In this document: one piece after another, positions 1 through 11,379 of the stretch
How positions within the stretch are numbered: the first letter of the stretch is position 1
How the letters are laid out: each line of letters begins with the position of its first letter
DNA from: Chlorocebus sabaeus
Taxonomy: Eukaryota > Chordata > Mammalia > Primates > Cercopithecidae
Direction: 5' to 3'
Assembly: GCF_047675955.1 (NCBI RefSeq)
Contig: NC_132927.1
Span: 64,523,702 to 64,587,701, forward strand
Length of the DNA: 64,000 bases
Program-made: the position numbers and the translations under genes
The notes under the pieces: generated by a model
Databases searched by the model: none
Told to the model about the DNA's origin: nothing
What the model saw: only the letters and a program-made list of their open reading frames with translations

Positions 1-459
1 ATGTTATTTAGGGAGACATAAATGGTGTCAGAAGTGGGATCAAAGTGAGTGCACCTTAAAGGAATGAGAGGTCCCTGGAACTGAGTGCAGTACTGACTGA
101 GCCCTTTCTGCTCTCTGCTTCTGTTCACTGCTGCTTCTGTCTGGGTGACTCTCCTCTCAGATTCTCAGACTCCCTCCCTTTGGTGAGTTCTTTTTGGCTT
201 TACATGTGATTTGATTTGGCTGAAAGGTGCCTTAAGTAAAGAATTTTTCATCCCTCTTGGGTCTATACGAGGGGTTTTTATTTGTTGGCAAGCACTTTCT
301 GGTAGAAAAATATCCTTCTGCGTTGAGTACTCTGGTTTCTACAGAATTTACATTCTGTCTTAGTGGCATGTCTTTTCTGGTGAATTCACTTTTGGTTCTT
401 TCTGTACATCTAGCTTAATATTTTATTCAGTCTGCACACCTGGCTTAAAAAATTTGTGT
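1..459 (+). mobile_element. ERV-L-like 5' leader fragment with primer-binding site
   Basis: Positions 23-40 (TGGTGTCAGAAGTGGGAT) are complementary to the 3' end of a leucine tRNA whose acceptor stem reads ATCCCACTTCTGACA plus CCA. That is the primer-binding site type that names the ERV-L class. The following few hundred bases look like an untranslated retroviral leader. No gag or pol reading frame is visible, and any 5' LTR would lie off the left edge. Old, non-coding remnant; the family assignment is inference. Confidence 0.5.
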
Positions 460-530
460 GGCCTGGCATGGTGGGTCACGCCTATAATCCCAGCACTTTG
501 GGAGGCCAAGGAGGGCGGATTGCCTGAGGT
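460..530 (+). mobile_element. Alu 5' fragment
   Basis: About 70 bases matching the first quarter of an Alu (GCCTGGCATGGTGGGTCACG, then the 'CCCAGCACTTTGGGAGGCC' core). It stops abruptly at TGAGGT with no A-tail, so it is a 3'-truncated or later-deleted copy. Confidence 0.85.
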
Positions 531-649
531 TTGGTTATTACATACATCTGCAAATAATTTGGCCCCTTTACTTTTACCTTTTCTTTGTTTCTGAACATCA
601 TCTGAGAACAAAATTAAACTAAGTTTAATTTTAATAAACTAAAATTCTA

Positions 650-741
650 AGTGGTGGTGCAAGAAGGCCATTTAAAAGTGTTGTTTTAAGCTTCTATGTT
701 CGTAGTCATATATTACACAGCAATAGAAAAACTAATGCAGC
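650..741 (+). mobile_element. Probable MaLR/ERVL LTR 3' end
   Basis: The run ending AATAGAAAAACTAATGCAG resembles the common 3' end of MLT1-type LTRs (AATAGAAAACTAATACAG). Too short to name. Confidence 0.35.
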
Positions 742-1088
742 AGCAAAGTCCTAATTCAGGGTAAAGTGACTATAAGCCCTTTCAGAAACAAAGCTAAAGC
801 TATATTCTCTGATCAGCTTATAAGCAATAAAGCTAGTAATTTGATCCCACCTGACTCCTCCATTTCACAGTTAGTTCTGAACTCCAGAGGAGAAGAAAGA
901 ATTTTTATTTATTCATGTCATAAAAACTCCAATAGTCAGGCATTTTATTACTCCACAACCAAAAGCATTTCTAAGTAATCCAATACCCCTCAGCAATTCT
1001 TTAAAATGAGGATCAGACCTGGGATGTGTTGCAAGGACCCAAACCAGGGTCACCTCAGGGTTCAGGCATCTAGAAGACCAACTTTATA

Positions 1089-1395
1089 TTTATTTTATTG
1101 ATTGATTGATTGATTGATACAGGGTCTCACTCTGTCATCCAGGATGGAGTGCAGTGGCACAATCTCAACTCACTGCAACCTCCACCTCCTGGGTTCAAGC
1201 AATTCTCATGCCTCCACCTCCCGAGTAGCTGGATTACAGGCACGCACCACCATGCCCTGCTAATTTTTGTATTTTTAGTACAGACAGGGTTTCACCATCT
1301 TGGCCTGGATGGTCTTGAACTCCTGACCTCAGGTGATCCACCCACCTCAGCCTCCCAAAGTGCTAGGATTACAGGTGTGAGCCACCATGCCTGGC
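1089..1395 (-). mobile_element. Alu (S-type), nearly full length
   Basis: Reverse-complement Alu from GGGTCTCACTCTGTC to GCCACCATGCCTGGC. Its A-tail has become a (TTGA)n tract at 1098-1120. Diverged target duplications flank it: AGAAGACCAACTTTA at 1072-1086 and AGAAGGCCAACTTTA at 1396-1410. Confidence 0.93.
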
Positions 1396-3542
1396 AGAAG
1401 GCCAACTTTAGATTTTATTTTTACTCCACAGTAAATCCTCTCTTCCCAAGAGCTGAGGGAAAGCATAACAGATCAAGAGAAGGGCTTAACACTCATTGAG
1501 CAGATGAAATACATAAACCTTCCCCCATGAGAACTAAAAATTCACAACCCCAAGCTTTGTTAGTTTATACAATTTTCACTTCTCAAATAACCACCTAAAC
1601 ATAATTGGACTTCTAAATGTAGTTTAAATCAGTGGCAGAAAACTTTGAGATTTTCTACCAAAACTTTATATGCAGCAAGCAAACTGCTGCAGGATCAGTT
1701 GTTTGTATATTTAGGAAGTGTGCTTACATTCCCCCTGGAATTCGGTCACCCTTTCCAATAGCATCCCTCCAACACTTAACAAATGCATTCATTGTGCGCT
1801 GCCAATTCAATAATATGCAACTGTCTCGCCTTCCTAAAAGAATCCTGATCTTTGATGGTGCTGCAAGGAGCTGAGCGGACAATCAGCAAAAAAGATGAAA
1901 TGTGAGGTTTCTAAGGCTCTGTATCGGAATCTGTTGACGATGCATTTGAGAGGCAGTTTCAAGGGGAAGGAGAACCGTACACTCTATTTGTAGTCTGAAA
2001 TTCATTAGGGGAGACTAAGTCCCTAAATTTAGTAGCAGATGTCCAAATGATTGCAACCTCTTCCGTCATTTCGAATATAGTAACTAGAATTTTTTCCTGC
2101 TAAGGAGGATTTCAAAAACCTTTAGTCCAATCCTTTCCTCTACAAATAAGGAAACTGAGCTCTAAAGAAGCTACATAAAAATAAAAATGCCAGATCAGTC
2201 ATTTCCCCAACTGAATCCTGTTCTGAGTGTTCAATCCACCAGATTCTTTTTTCTCTATCACAGGGCCATGAGGCAGCAGCTAAGAGGGTGCTTCCAAGCA
2301 GTTCAAAACAGTTCTTGGAGACAGGGCTGCCGTGTCTGGTTTAGGAAGACCTAAACATCTGAAAAGCAGGGAAGCTGAGCACTGATGGTTTCCATGGAGA
2401 CTACTGGGGAGCCCAGGTGCACGGTCTAATGAGACCACCGGCCAGCCAGCATTAAGGAGCAAAGGCTGTGGGACATTCCAGTAAAACTCACACACCACAG
2501 AGCTCCTCAGATGAAATCCGAATGAGTGTCTAGCTTCCCCATGAGGGCTTCTCTTGCAGAGACACGCTGAAGCTCTGGGCTCTATACGTCTGCTCTATGA
2601 CAAGTTCTTTTCCACACATTATTTCATTTAATCATCACCAAAACCTGACAAAGTAGATTCAAATTGTATCCCCTTTTGTGGATGAGTAAACTGAGGCAGC
2701 TGACCAGGATGAGTGAGATTATAAATGGCTCACCCAGCCATGGTGACTCATTCCTCCCATTCTACTCTTTTTAAAAAGCCTCTGAAACTGCTCATCTGAA
2801 AGCTCTCTTGCATTCTTCTAAAGAGAAGTATAAGCCATTATTGCAGAGACAGCCTTGAACTCAAAGTTTGAGAGTTCTTACAGGGTGAAAAAGCACAGCT
2901 TTAGAGCTTCCAGCTGATCTTGTCTTTGGCCACCATTCCTAGATCCTAGAAAAGACCTCAAAATGTCATTTTTAAATATTAAGTCATCATTAGAAAGCAT
3001 TCCCTGAGGAAGGTTTGAAAGACTTGAGAATCAGGTCAGTACTGAGTAAGAGAGCAGAAATGACCTTACGCCTGAGCAAAACAAGTGTTCTGTGAAACCA
3101 TACGAATGAGTGTGAGTTAAAGGGCACTGGGAACCCCAGTTTAATCACTCAGCCACTCATGCCTGCAACCGATGCCAGGAATAATTTATTAATTTTAATT
3201 TTAGTAAATAAATTCCTTGAGTTGAGATAGTTGTTTCTTGTTTAAAGATAAATATTTCTGAAAGGAAAAAACCCACTAAGGCAATAGCAATCATCGACAG
3301 TTCAGTAGGAAGTCGTACATCAGGATGCCATATCTGAGGAACCACTCAGCAGTGAGAGGTGGGAAAGAGACAGACCATTAGGAGACAGGTGCAAAGCACA
3401 GAGCAGTGTCTGGAGAAGTCAGGCTTCTGGAAGAAGCAGGATTAGCCTAAAGACACTGTGCTTGAAAATAAAATGGAGTGAGGGAGTTCCAACAACAAAA
3501 TGGATGGATTTACAGTTTTCTACTTCATTACAAACACAAGAA

Positions 3543-3594
3543 AAATTCATGGTCACTCAGAACTTTCATTTTCATTTCTGACAAAAGGTGATAC
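3543..3594. repeat. 52-bp direct repeat, left copy
   Basis: Pairs with 4332-4383 with one mismatch (G at 3552, A at 4341) and no gap. The copies bracket KCNK10 exon 4. Its last 12 bases (ACAAAAGGTGAT) are repeated once more in tandem just after it. I do not recognise it as a known dispersed repeat. Confidence 0.95.
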
Positions 3595-3944
3595 AAAAGG
3601 TGATTTTGTATGCAAAATCTCATATCTTGCATATAAACATCTTCCATCTTTAAGGAGAAACTGAGCTTGTTCCACCTCTTCAAAAAAATCTGTGTTGGCA
3701 AATCCATACTTAACCCTCTTGTGTTGTGATTGCAGAAATACCACTCTAAAATAGGAAGCTACTCAAAGAAGGAAGTTTAGGTGCAAGATCTTTGACTTCC
3801 ATTGGCCAAAACAGAAAATACAATCATAACATTAAAATTATTCCATTAAAAGCAGATAATGCCCCTTTACTGCCTCCTGGATCCTGTCAGGCTAAAGCCA
3901 ACTGGATCGCAGTGGTTATAATTTAAATATGATGCAGTACTCAC

Positions 3945-4105
3945 TCGAAAGACCTTCTCCACTCTTGCAATGCTTTTCCCAAAGATGGTTCCAAGTTGGT
4001 CTCCAATTCCAGCCAATAAGAAACCAAAGAGTGGAATTCCAAAGATGGCATATAAAATACAAAAGATTTTGCCTCCTTCAGTGCTCGGAGCAATATTCCC
4101 ATACC
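3945..4105 (-). CDS. KCNK10: KCNK10 coding exon 4: selectivity filter 1 and M2
   Basis: A 161-bp minus-strand exon: two bases finishing the filter glycine codon, then 53 codons. It reads YGNIAPSTEGGKIFC, ILYAIFGIPLFGFLLAG and IGDQLGTIFGKSIARVEKVFR. With exon 3 it completes the filter TTIGYG. GGKIFCILYAIFGIPLFGFLLAGIG is the M2 helix with its gating glycines, and the basic tail leads into the M2-M3 linker. The acceptor is TTACCAG after a pyrimidine-rich tract; the donor is CGA|GTGAGT, close to consensus. The exon ends in phase 0, where KKQVSQTK would follow in TREK-2; that next exon is not found in 1-3944, so the gene runs off the left edge. The exon sits between two copies of a 52-bp direct repeat. 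Confidence 0.96.
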
Positions 4106-4331
4106 CTGGTAAGAAATATTAAAAAGAGGGAGAGTGGCAGAGACATTAGCATACTGACCAAAGAACTCACAGACTTTTTTAAAAGTTTGTACATTCCCCC
4201 ACCTTACAAGCTTTAGGGAGTAGAACTTCATTTCAAAGGCCCTATACAATTCACAACATTGTTTCGTTGCTTCTCTTCCTTCTCCCCTTATAAACAGTTT
4301 TAAGGTTTCTTGGATATTAACACATTTTAGG

Positions 4332-4383
4332 AAATTCATGATCACTCAGAACTTTCATTTTCATTTCTGACAAAAGGTGATAC
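4332..4383. repeat. 52-bp direct repeat, right copy
   Basis: Second copy of 3543-3594, 51 of 52 bases identical, same orientation, 789 bp apart. Flanking bases on both sides differ between the copies, so the match has sharp ends. Confidence 0.95.
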
Positions 4384-6047
4384 CACCTTTTTCGGAAACA
4401 CCAAGCATCATGGGCATGTCTAGTTTAGTGAGACCTGAATGTGTGGGAAGGAATCACCATTGCACTTCTTAGACTCGACAAGAGCTTCTTTTTCACAGTC
4501 TTATCCATAGGCTCCACCTGGACAGATTCTGGCTATCTTCAAGGGTGATGGGTACTCCATATTAAAGAGGAAATGTGGTCTAGTACAAAGTTAGAAAGGA
4601 CTCATGAACTGTCCAGCCCTACCCTGGGAAGTCTGAAAACAGGAAAGAACAGGGAAGGGAAGGCTTTGTGCTGTCTCTCCCCACTGCCAGTGAAGTTTAG
4701 CCCCATCTGGTTCTTTTTTTCTCTTTACTGGGAACTCCACATCATCTCTGAGTCCTGCCTCTCCTCCCAACCACCTCTTGCATTGAGGGTAATAAGGTGC
4801 TAAAAGTTTATTGATGGATGTTTGAATACAAGAGAATCTTTTTATAGTCCAGTCTACTAATATGTATTTCAAATAGTGTTTTGAATATACTCGCATCTGC
4901 ATTCTTAAGAGTACTGCAATTACATAAGTAACTTACGTACAATGAGTACTGGGCTCACCCTATATGGATGAGGCTAAAGAAAGTATTGTTGGAAGAAAAA
5001 GGCCTATAGCATTAGCACACTTTATATGGAGATGAAAGTCTAAATTAATTAATATTCATTTTGTGACAATTGATATTACAATCTTATGTTTAAAAAGTAT
5101 CTAGACAGTAATCTAACCATTCTTCCAAATCTGGGTAACTTACATGGGGCCTGTTTCTGAATCCATTCAATGAGCGAGTTATTGGGTCCATGGTTATTGA
5201 TAGGTTGGGAAAGCAACATGATAAAAAATAATGTTGATGGTTAGTCCATCATTCAGCCACCCACAGGCCTACAGAACTCATGGTTGCTTTCTGCCTTCAG
5301 GAATGAGTCACCTGGATACTTTCCTTGGCAATCTTCTGTTCTGAATCATTCAAACCTCTTATAATAATCTAAACGACAGCTTCCATTTCTAAAACGAGTG
5401 TTCAGGCTAGGCTTCCTCATCTTGAACTTCTTTTACTCACCAGGATTTTGATTTAAATATGCAGAAAAGCTCTCAGAACTTTTCTCAGGTATTTTCAGGA
5501 ACTTGGGCAAAATCATTTTTCCAAGCATTCTCCTCTAGAATGGTCGAGCTGACATTAAGCTAGCCCTATTGAAAAGGAAACAAATGAGCCTCTACAGTTT
5601 CACTTCACGCAGGTTTATGGTGACTCTTGGAAACTTCCAAGTAACTTGTGAAAACACTGAAGATCCCAGCTTGACTGTCTCACAATAGCCTAACTTCGGG
5701 GAATGTAGGTTGTCCAAGTGTCTCAGAAAGAAATATATTGCAGACATAGGCAAACAAATGGAGGCTTGGAACTGGATGAATAGGCATCTCATTAATCCTG
5801 CCAAGTGCTACACCCCCTTCCTCCAGCTTTCAGAGATGGCAACCCCCACCTCCTGGGTAAGACACTGTGGCTTACCATGGAGCATCAGGGAGAAGTGAGG
5901 AGATGAAAGATCCGATCCAATTCCACCTCACACTACCTGATTCTCTTTAGGTCCACTTAACCTCTACAAATCCTAGTGTCAGAGGTACTCAAGGAAAATG
6001 CAGGGGGGAAAAATCAATGGACTGTAAAGTACTTTACCAATGCAAAG

Positions 6048-6075
6048 TATTATTATTATTATTGTTATTATTATC
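6048..6075. repeat. (TTA)n microsatellite
   Basis: Short TAT/TTA trinucleotide run with one G interruption. Confidence 0.85.
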
Positions 6076-6539
6076 ACAATTGGTTCCTTATTTGTTCAGT
6101 GTTTTGTTGACTAGAACACAAAAATAAAATTAAAGCTAAGTTCTTGGGTAAGAGCATGAGTGATTCAATACTCAAACAAGCCTTTAAATATATTCACAGT
6201 CATCTTTCTTTGGTGACACTGCCTAGTGGATAGAAAGTCATCATGCTTGAGTGATGCCGTATCTCAGGCATGGGTGCGTGTGCGAGTGTTTTTGTGCTCC
6301 ATGCCTTTGGTGAACTATAAGGAGAGACTGTTTGACCCTCAACCCTGTCACTCTGGGAAAATTCCAGCACTTACACTTTGGAGCTTTGCTCTGAGGCAGC
6401 GGGAAGACCACATTTCTGGATCTGGGGATTGAGTTACATCCCGCCTGTCTGACTGCCCTGCCCATCCTTCCAGAATGCTTAGGTAAAACTTTGAAGTAAG
6501 GTGTGACAGTTGTCTGTAGGCTCTAGAACTAGAGACTAC

Positions 6540-6740
6540 ACAGATTTCTGTTCTGATTCTTCTATTTACTAACTTTCAGGTCGTAGGCACATTCTTAATC
6601 TCTCTCCCTCACTTTCTTCATCTAAAAGACAAGGCTATTAAAGTGCCTACCTATAGCTATTAAAGATTAAATGAGTTACATGCAAAGCAAGAGTTACATG
6701 TGAAGATTAAATACCTGTGAAATACAGTGCAAACTAAGCA
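6540..6740 (+). mobile_element. MIR fossil
   Basis: Shows the MIR pattern 'TTACTAACTTTCAGG', then 'CTTCATCTAAAAGA', then 'TTAAATGAGTTACATG'. Strongly diverged. Confidence 0.55.
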
Positions 6741-7349
6741 CCCAGTGGTAGCAATTACCAGTTTGCCTTGTGCTTTACTGTGGGAAGGAATTGTTTCTGA
6801 GCAAGATGTCTCCAGGAAAACTCAGTCCCAGAGAAAACAGAAGGTTGATTCCTATTTTCCCTCCAGAAACTTCACTGTTCTCCCACGGCACCCACAGCAC
6901 CAGGTAGTGACTTTCAGCAGAAGACAACCAGCTCCACAAGGGCAAACAGCCAAGGAGAGGCTGTAATGAATGCACAGTACCAAGATGAGCTCAGATCTGT
7001 TCACCTCTGGCTAGAAAAAAGTTCCACGTTTTTCATGAAGAGAAAGCTGGCATTTAAAGAGGAGTTGTGCCTGAGGAGCGCACACAAAGGCTTCCATTTG
7101 CTGTTTATGTGCTACAGTCAAATCTTTGCCCAACTGTGTGTTGTGCAGCCCTACTTGTTTAGTTGTGCTTCTTATTATGGTCACCAGTCTGTCTGCGTAG
7201 GCAGGGCTGCTTTGTGGATGTGCACCCTGTGCAGTCCCATGGGGCCCACACTTAGATGGATCCAGGGCTTGCATTAGTGCTCTAAGCTTACCATTTTGAT
7301 GTTTTAGCAAGGGACCCAACTTCAATTTGTAGTGGGTGTCACAAATTAT

Positions 7350-7560
7350 GTAGCCAGTCCTGGTGAATCTAACTGGACTCCATTGCTTACTAACTATGAA
7401 ATATTGGGCAAGTTATTTAACTTCTCTGGGTCTCAGTCTTCTCATAGATAAAATGAGGTTAATAACAGTACCCACTTCATGTGGTTATGCAGGATTAAAT
7501 GAGATAATGTATGTGGAGCACAATGCATGCTAACTAGTAAGAACTCAGTGAATGTTAGCC
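7350..7560 (+). mobile_element. MIR
   Basis: Clear MIR core: 'TGGGCAAGTTATTTAACTTC', 'TCTCATAGATAAAATGAGG', then 'GGATTAAATGAGATAATGTA'. One of the best-preserved MIRs in the window. Confidence 0.85.
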
Positions 7561-7611
7561 ATGGTGATTTCTCTTTCCAAAGCCACGGGTTAAACATCCC
7601 ATCTAAATCAA

Positions 7612-7922
7612 GTGTGGGGGCTCACACTCATAATCTCAGCACTTTGGGAGGCCAAGGTGGAAGGATCACTTGAGGCCAGGAGTTTGAGACCAGCCTGAAC
7701 AATATTGTGAGCCCTTGTCTCCACAAAAAAAAAAAAAAAAAAAAAAGTTTTAATTAGCCTGGCATAGTGGTGCACAACTGTAGTCCCAGCTACTTGGTTG
7801 GCTGAGGTGCAAGGACCGTTTGAGCCAGGAGTTTGAGGTTACAGTAAACTATGATCACACCACTGCACTCCAGCCCAGGCAACAAAGCAATACCTCTTCT
7901 CTGAAAAATAAAAATAAAAAAT
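7612..7922 (+). mobile_element. Alu (J-type)
   Basis: Full dimeric Alu with an expanded middle A-run (7724-7746) and an A-rich tail. Target duplications are TAAACATCCCATC near 7591 and TAAACATCCAATC near 7922. The high divergence suggests an old AluJ. Confidence 0.9.
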
Positions 7923-8629
7923 AAACATCCAATCCAAGTGCTGGGTAAGTACCAACAGGTGCCTCGATAGCTTGATAGGGGCAACCCTTAAATGAGGCTG
8001 CCAGGCAAGTGATGCAGTGACTGGCTACCACCTGGGTCCTGACCAGAGGCTGTCTCTCTGATGTGGGTAGAGTCAGGTGGCTCAATCTGAAAATGCCTCA
8101 CAGACTAAAATCTAATCGCATTTCACAGGTATTGGTAAGAACCTGATCCCTCGCTGCCCTTCTACAATCACAGCTTGTGAAAAGCATCTGCACATAGAAG
8201 TGAGCATCATTCATCCAGCTTAGAAAAGCTAGTTATGGGGGACCCACCAGCCGAGCCAATAATTAAAGGCAGGTGGGACTTTCTCACATTGAATTAGTTA
8301 CTGAGAAAGGGACTAGGGTGCAGGTGCATCCCTGACATTGACTGAGCAGAGTCTGCTCTTCTTCTGGTGTGGCTACTGGTCTGGAGAAGTGCCTGAAGGT
8401 ATTCTGTTTGCTATACACTTGTAAATATTTCCATATATCTCAGTACAAGAAAAACCTTCTTCAAAAAGAAGTGCTTTGATATCCTCAGATAAAAGGCACT
8501 TCTGATACTAAGGAGTAGCGCTGCTTTTCAGAAAAGATTCTATTATTCCCAAAGTGTCTCTATACACATTCTACCTAATGAACACATTTTTTACGTCTGA
8601 AAAGTACATAACCTTAAGCTGCTCGAGAG

Positions 8630-8960
8630 CCTTTCTGGAAAGAAATTTGACAAGGCTTTAAAAAGGTCATTTCCTTTGACAGAGCAAACCCTTGGCAATC
8701 TTTCCAAGGAAACAACCAGAGATGAAGACCACACTTCACAACGTAACACTATGGTGTTACACTATTACAAAAGTAGAAACAGCTTAAACTCCCAGCAATA
8801 TGTGATTATAGTGTGAATAGTGGATCCAATAGAAACCATCAAATAATACGCTTTTCAAAGAACTTTAGTAATATGCAAAAATGTCTGCAATATTATGTTG
8901 CAAATTTTATGATCGCAAGGAAATAGGCCAATATTTGTGTATTTCACAATTAATGAAAAC
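8630..8960 (+). mobile_element. L1M-like 3' end fossil
   Basis: Contains the degraded L1 ORF2 3' pattern 'GGTCATTTCCTTTGACAGAG', 'AAACAACCAGAGATGAAGAC', then 'AGAAACAGCTTAAACTCCCA'. Old and without an open frame. Confidence 0.5.
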
Positions 8961-11379
8961 ACAGCTCCTCAGCTCTCATGGTTCCTCTTTCCTGACTCCT
9001 AACTAGTGGAAAATTGCTCAGGAAGAACTGGAAGAATTGCTGGGCTCTGAGTGTTCTTATAAACCTTGTGACCACATGCAACAAATGAATTTACCACTAA
9101 GTAATTGGAAAAACAATTATTTCTGCACCTCATTATTCTTACTTACATTGTATTAAGGGTTTCTTTGGAATTCTCTAACTGTATGACTCTATCAAGATCC
9201 TCCACTCTGGAGTTAAAATTTAGCCAGGGAAATGGTGTTCAATTTACAATGCATTATTTTTCAATTAAAAGAAAGAGTGAGAGAGAAAAAAAACCGTGTT
9301 TTCTAAATTAAATAGAACAAGGACCCTATCTCTTGTGTTAACACTATACCTTGATACTGAAGTAGACTTTGCATTTTACTTTTGGTTTTGATGCATATTT
9401 GTTTTGCAGTAGTTTCCTGTTCAGCATCCACCTTCCTTCTGATTTTTGGGAAAGACCCCTTTCCTGTGCATAATTGGTATGACACAGTGTCCTGCCTCCC
9501 ACCACAGAGGAAACAGCCTCCTAGGCAGCCAGGATGTGTGCACATGAACAAACAGGATGGTTCTGCCTAAGACTTTAAATCAAGAGTCCATGGCTCAAAG
9601 ATGATGGCAGATGGCAGCTGCAGCAGCCAGCAGGCTCAGTCACTAGCTGTGGAGGTCAGAGGATATTCACTGGCCCTGCATGAGCTCTGATCCAAAATGT
9701 GTATTGGGATGTTCTCAGTTGCAGGTAATAGAAAGCTCAATGCACAGTCGCTTAAACATGAAAGAAAATACGTTGACCCCAGTAAATAGAAGGAGGTTTA
9801 ACATTTATTTCTTAACACTTTCTGGGTAGCTCTATCCAGAGCTCAAATGATGTAAGCGAGACCCCATTAACCACTCCTCTTTTTCACTCTGCTTCTTTAG
9901 TTCTTGAAGAATTCTAGGCAGAACCACCTAAGGGGAAAAAAATGACTGGCAGTGCCTTAGGCCTGTCTCTTTCCACACTTACCTTTAGTAAGAAAGAGAG
10001 GTCATTTCCTCCAAAGCTCCAGCAAAAGCCCCTAATCCAAATCATATGTCCATCTTTGAACTAATATTTGTGGCCAAGCACTGGATTTCTTAGTCTAGAC
10101 AAGGTGATTGTTCACCTGAGGCCTGGAGACCAAGCGTGGGGAATGGAATCACTGGGGATATGACAACGAGGACATGGGTGAGTAAGTGTATGGAAGCCAG
10201 GCAACAGAATCCAAGGGCTAAGAGCCATTTGCTCAAACTCAAAGATTCCAGTGTAAGTACACACACAAAAACGGGCAAAAACTGTTGCATATCAAACGTT
10301 CTTCATTAGGCAGATAGAGCCACCATTCCTCAGTCACATAATATTGTGTGGATCAATAAACATAGCTGTTCAATAAACTGAGTTCCTGGATTCCTAACAA
10401 GATAACACAATAAACACCATTAATGCGCCTTCCAATATAGCTATAGTGTTTTTCAATGCAGCAGACAGATCATTCATTTAGCCATGTCCTGAAACAAGAA
10501 AATTAGGAGTTTCCTTCAATATACACTAATGTCTCATGAATCTAATACTGGGTACCAGAGAGCATTTTCCAAAATGTACTTCTTGAAGTGGCCCAGACTT
10601 TTTCAATTTTAATTGGTTTACAATAAATCCTCCTACAATGCATGACGCTTTTCCTCAGATTAACAATCTGCTGAACACAATGAAATCTGACATTGTTCTT
10701 CTTAGATCTACTATAGCGATGCCCTCTGGTGTTGTTCAGGTTTCTAACACTTTTCCCCTTATACAAAATTGGTGTCAGGCCACCCAGCTTCCTTTGTTGG
10801 ATGCTGTGAGTCTGTGGATTAAGCTGACTCAACCTGGCCTAGAGTGCCAGAAAAGGCTTCTAAGCCCCAGACCCACTGGTGTCATGGGCATCTTGAATAC
10901 TTTTAATAGCTAACATCAATATATTTGCAGATTTGCAAGTGTAAACCTAGCATGTCATATAATTAGATTAAGAGCCTTCCTAAATAAGAATGGCAATTTT
11001 CCTTCATCCAAAATGTTCTTGTTGCATATAACTTTCTGGATTTCACCTAGAAACAACCTAGGTCATGAAGGCTAGATCTTAAAACCAAGGCAAAATCCTG
11101 TGCCTCTAAACCAATCGTTAGCCTCTGAAATTTTTGCCTGTAGGAAGTTGATTGTCAAAACTGCGCCTTAGAGGAAAGAACCTCTCAAAAGCCATAGCTG
11201 GGCCTCAAAGAGCAATAAGGCAGGGAGTTCCTTCTGGAGAGTATAAACAAGTTTTAACGAAGGAATTTCCCCCAGCAGGAGGGCGGGGGAGCCTCTCAAT
11301 GCCTGTCCATCATTGCTGTGGACCAGTAACTGCTGGGTGTCTCTCCTGCTTCTGAATGAAGATTTTTATTGCAGTGCTA

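Larger units (their letters stand above)
1..3944 (-). other. KCNK10: KCNK10 intron after exon 4 (partial)
   Basis: Intronic by position: downstream of exon 4 on the minus strand with no further KCNK10 exon recognised. It holds an ERV-L-like leader (1-460), two Alu pieces (460-530, 1089-1395) and the left copy of a 52-bp repeat. About 1400-2600 and 2760-3540 hold nothing I can name; the open frames there are short and look like chance. Confidence 0.85.

Noticed and set aside
3941..4345. 134-codon minus-strand frame over exon 4
   Set aside because: It is in the wrong frame relative to the TREK-2 reading, which is flanked by good splice sites at 3945 and 4105.
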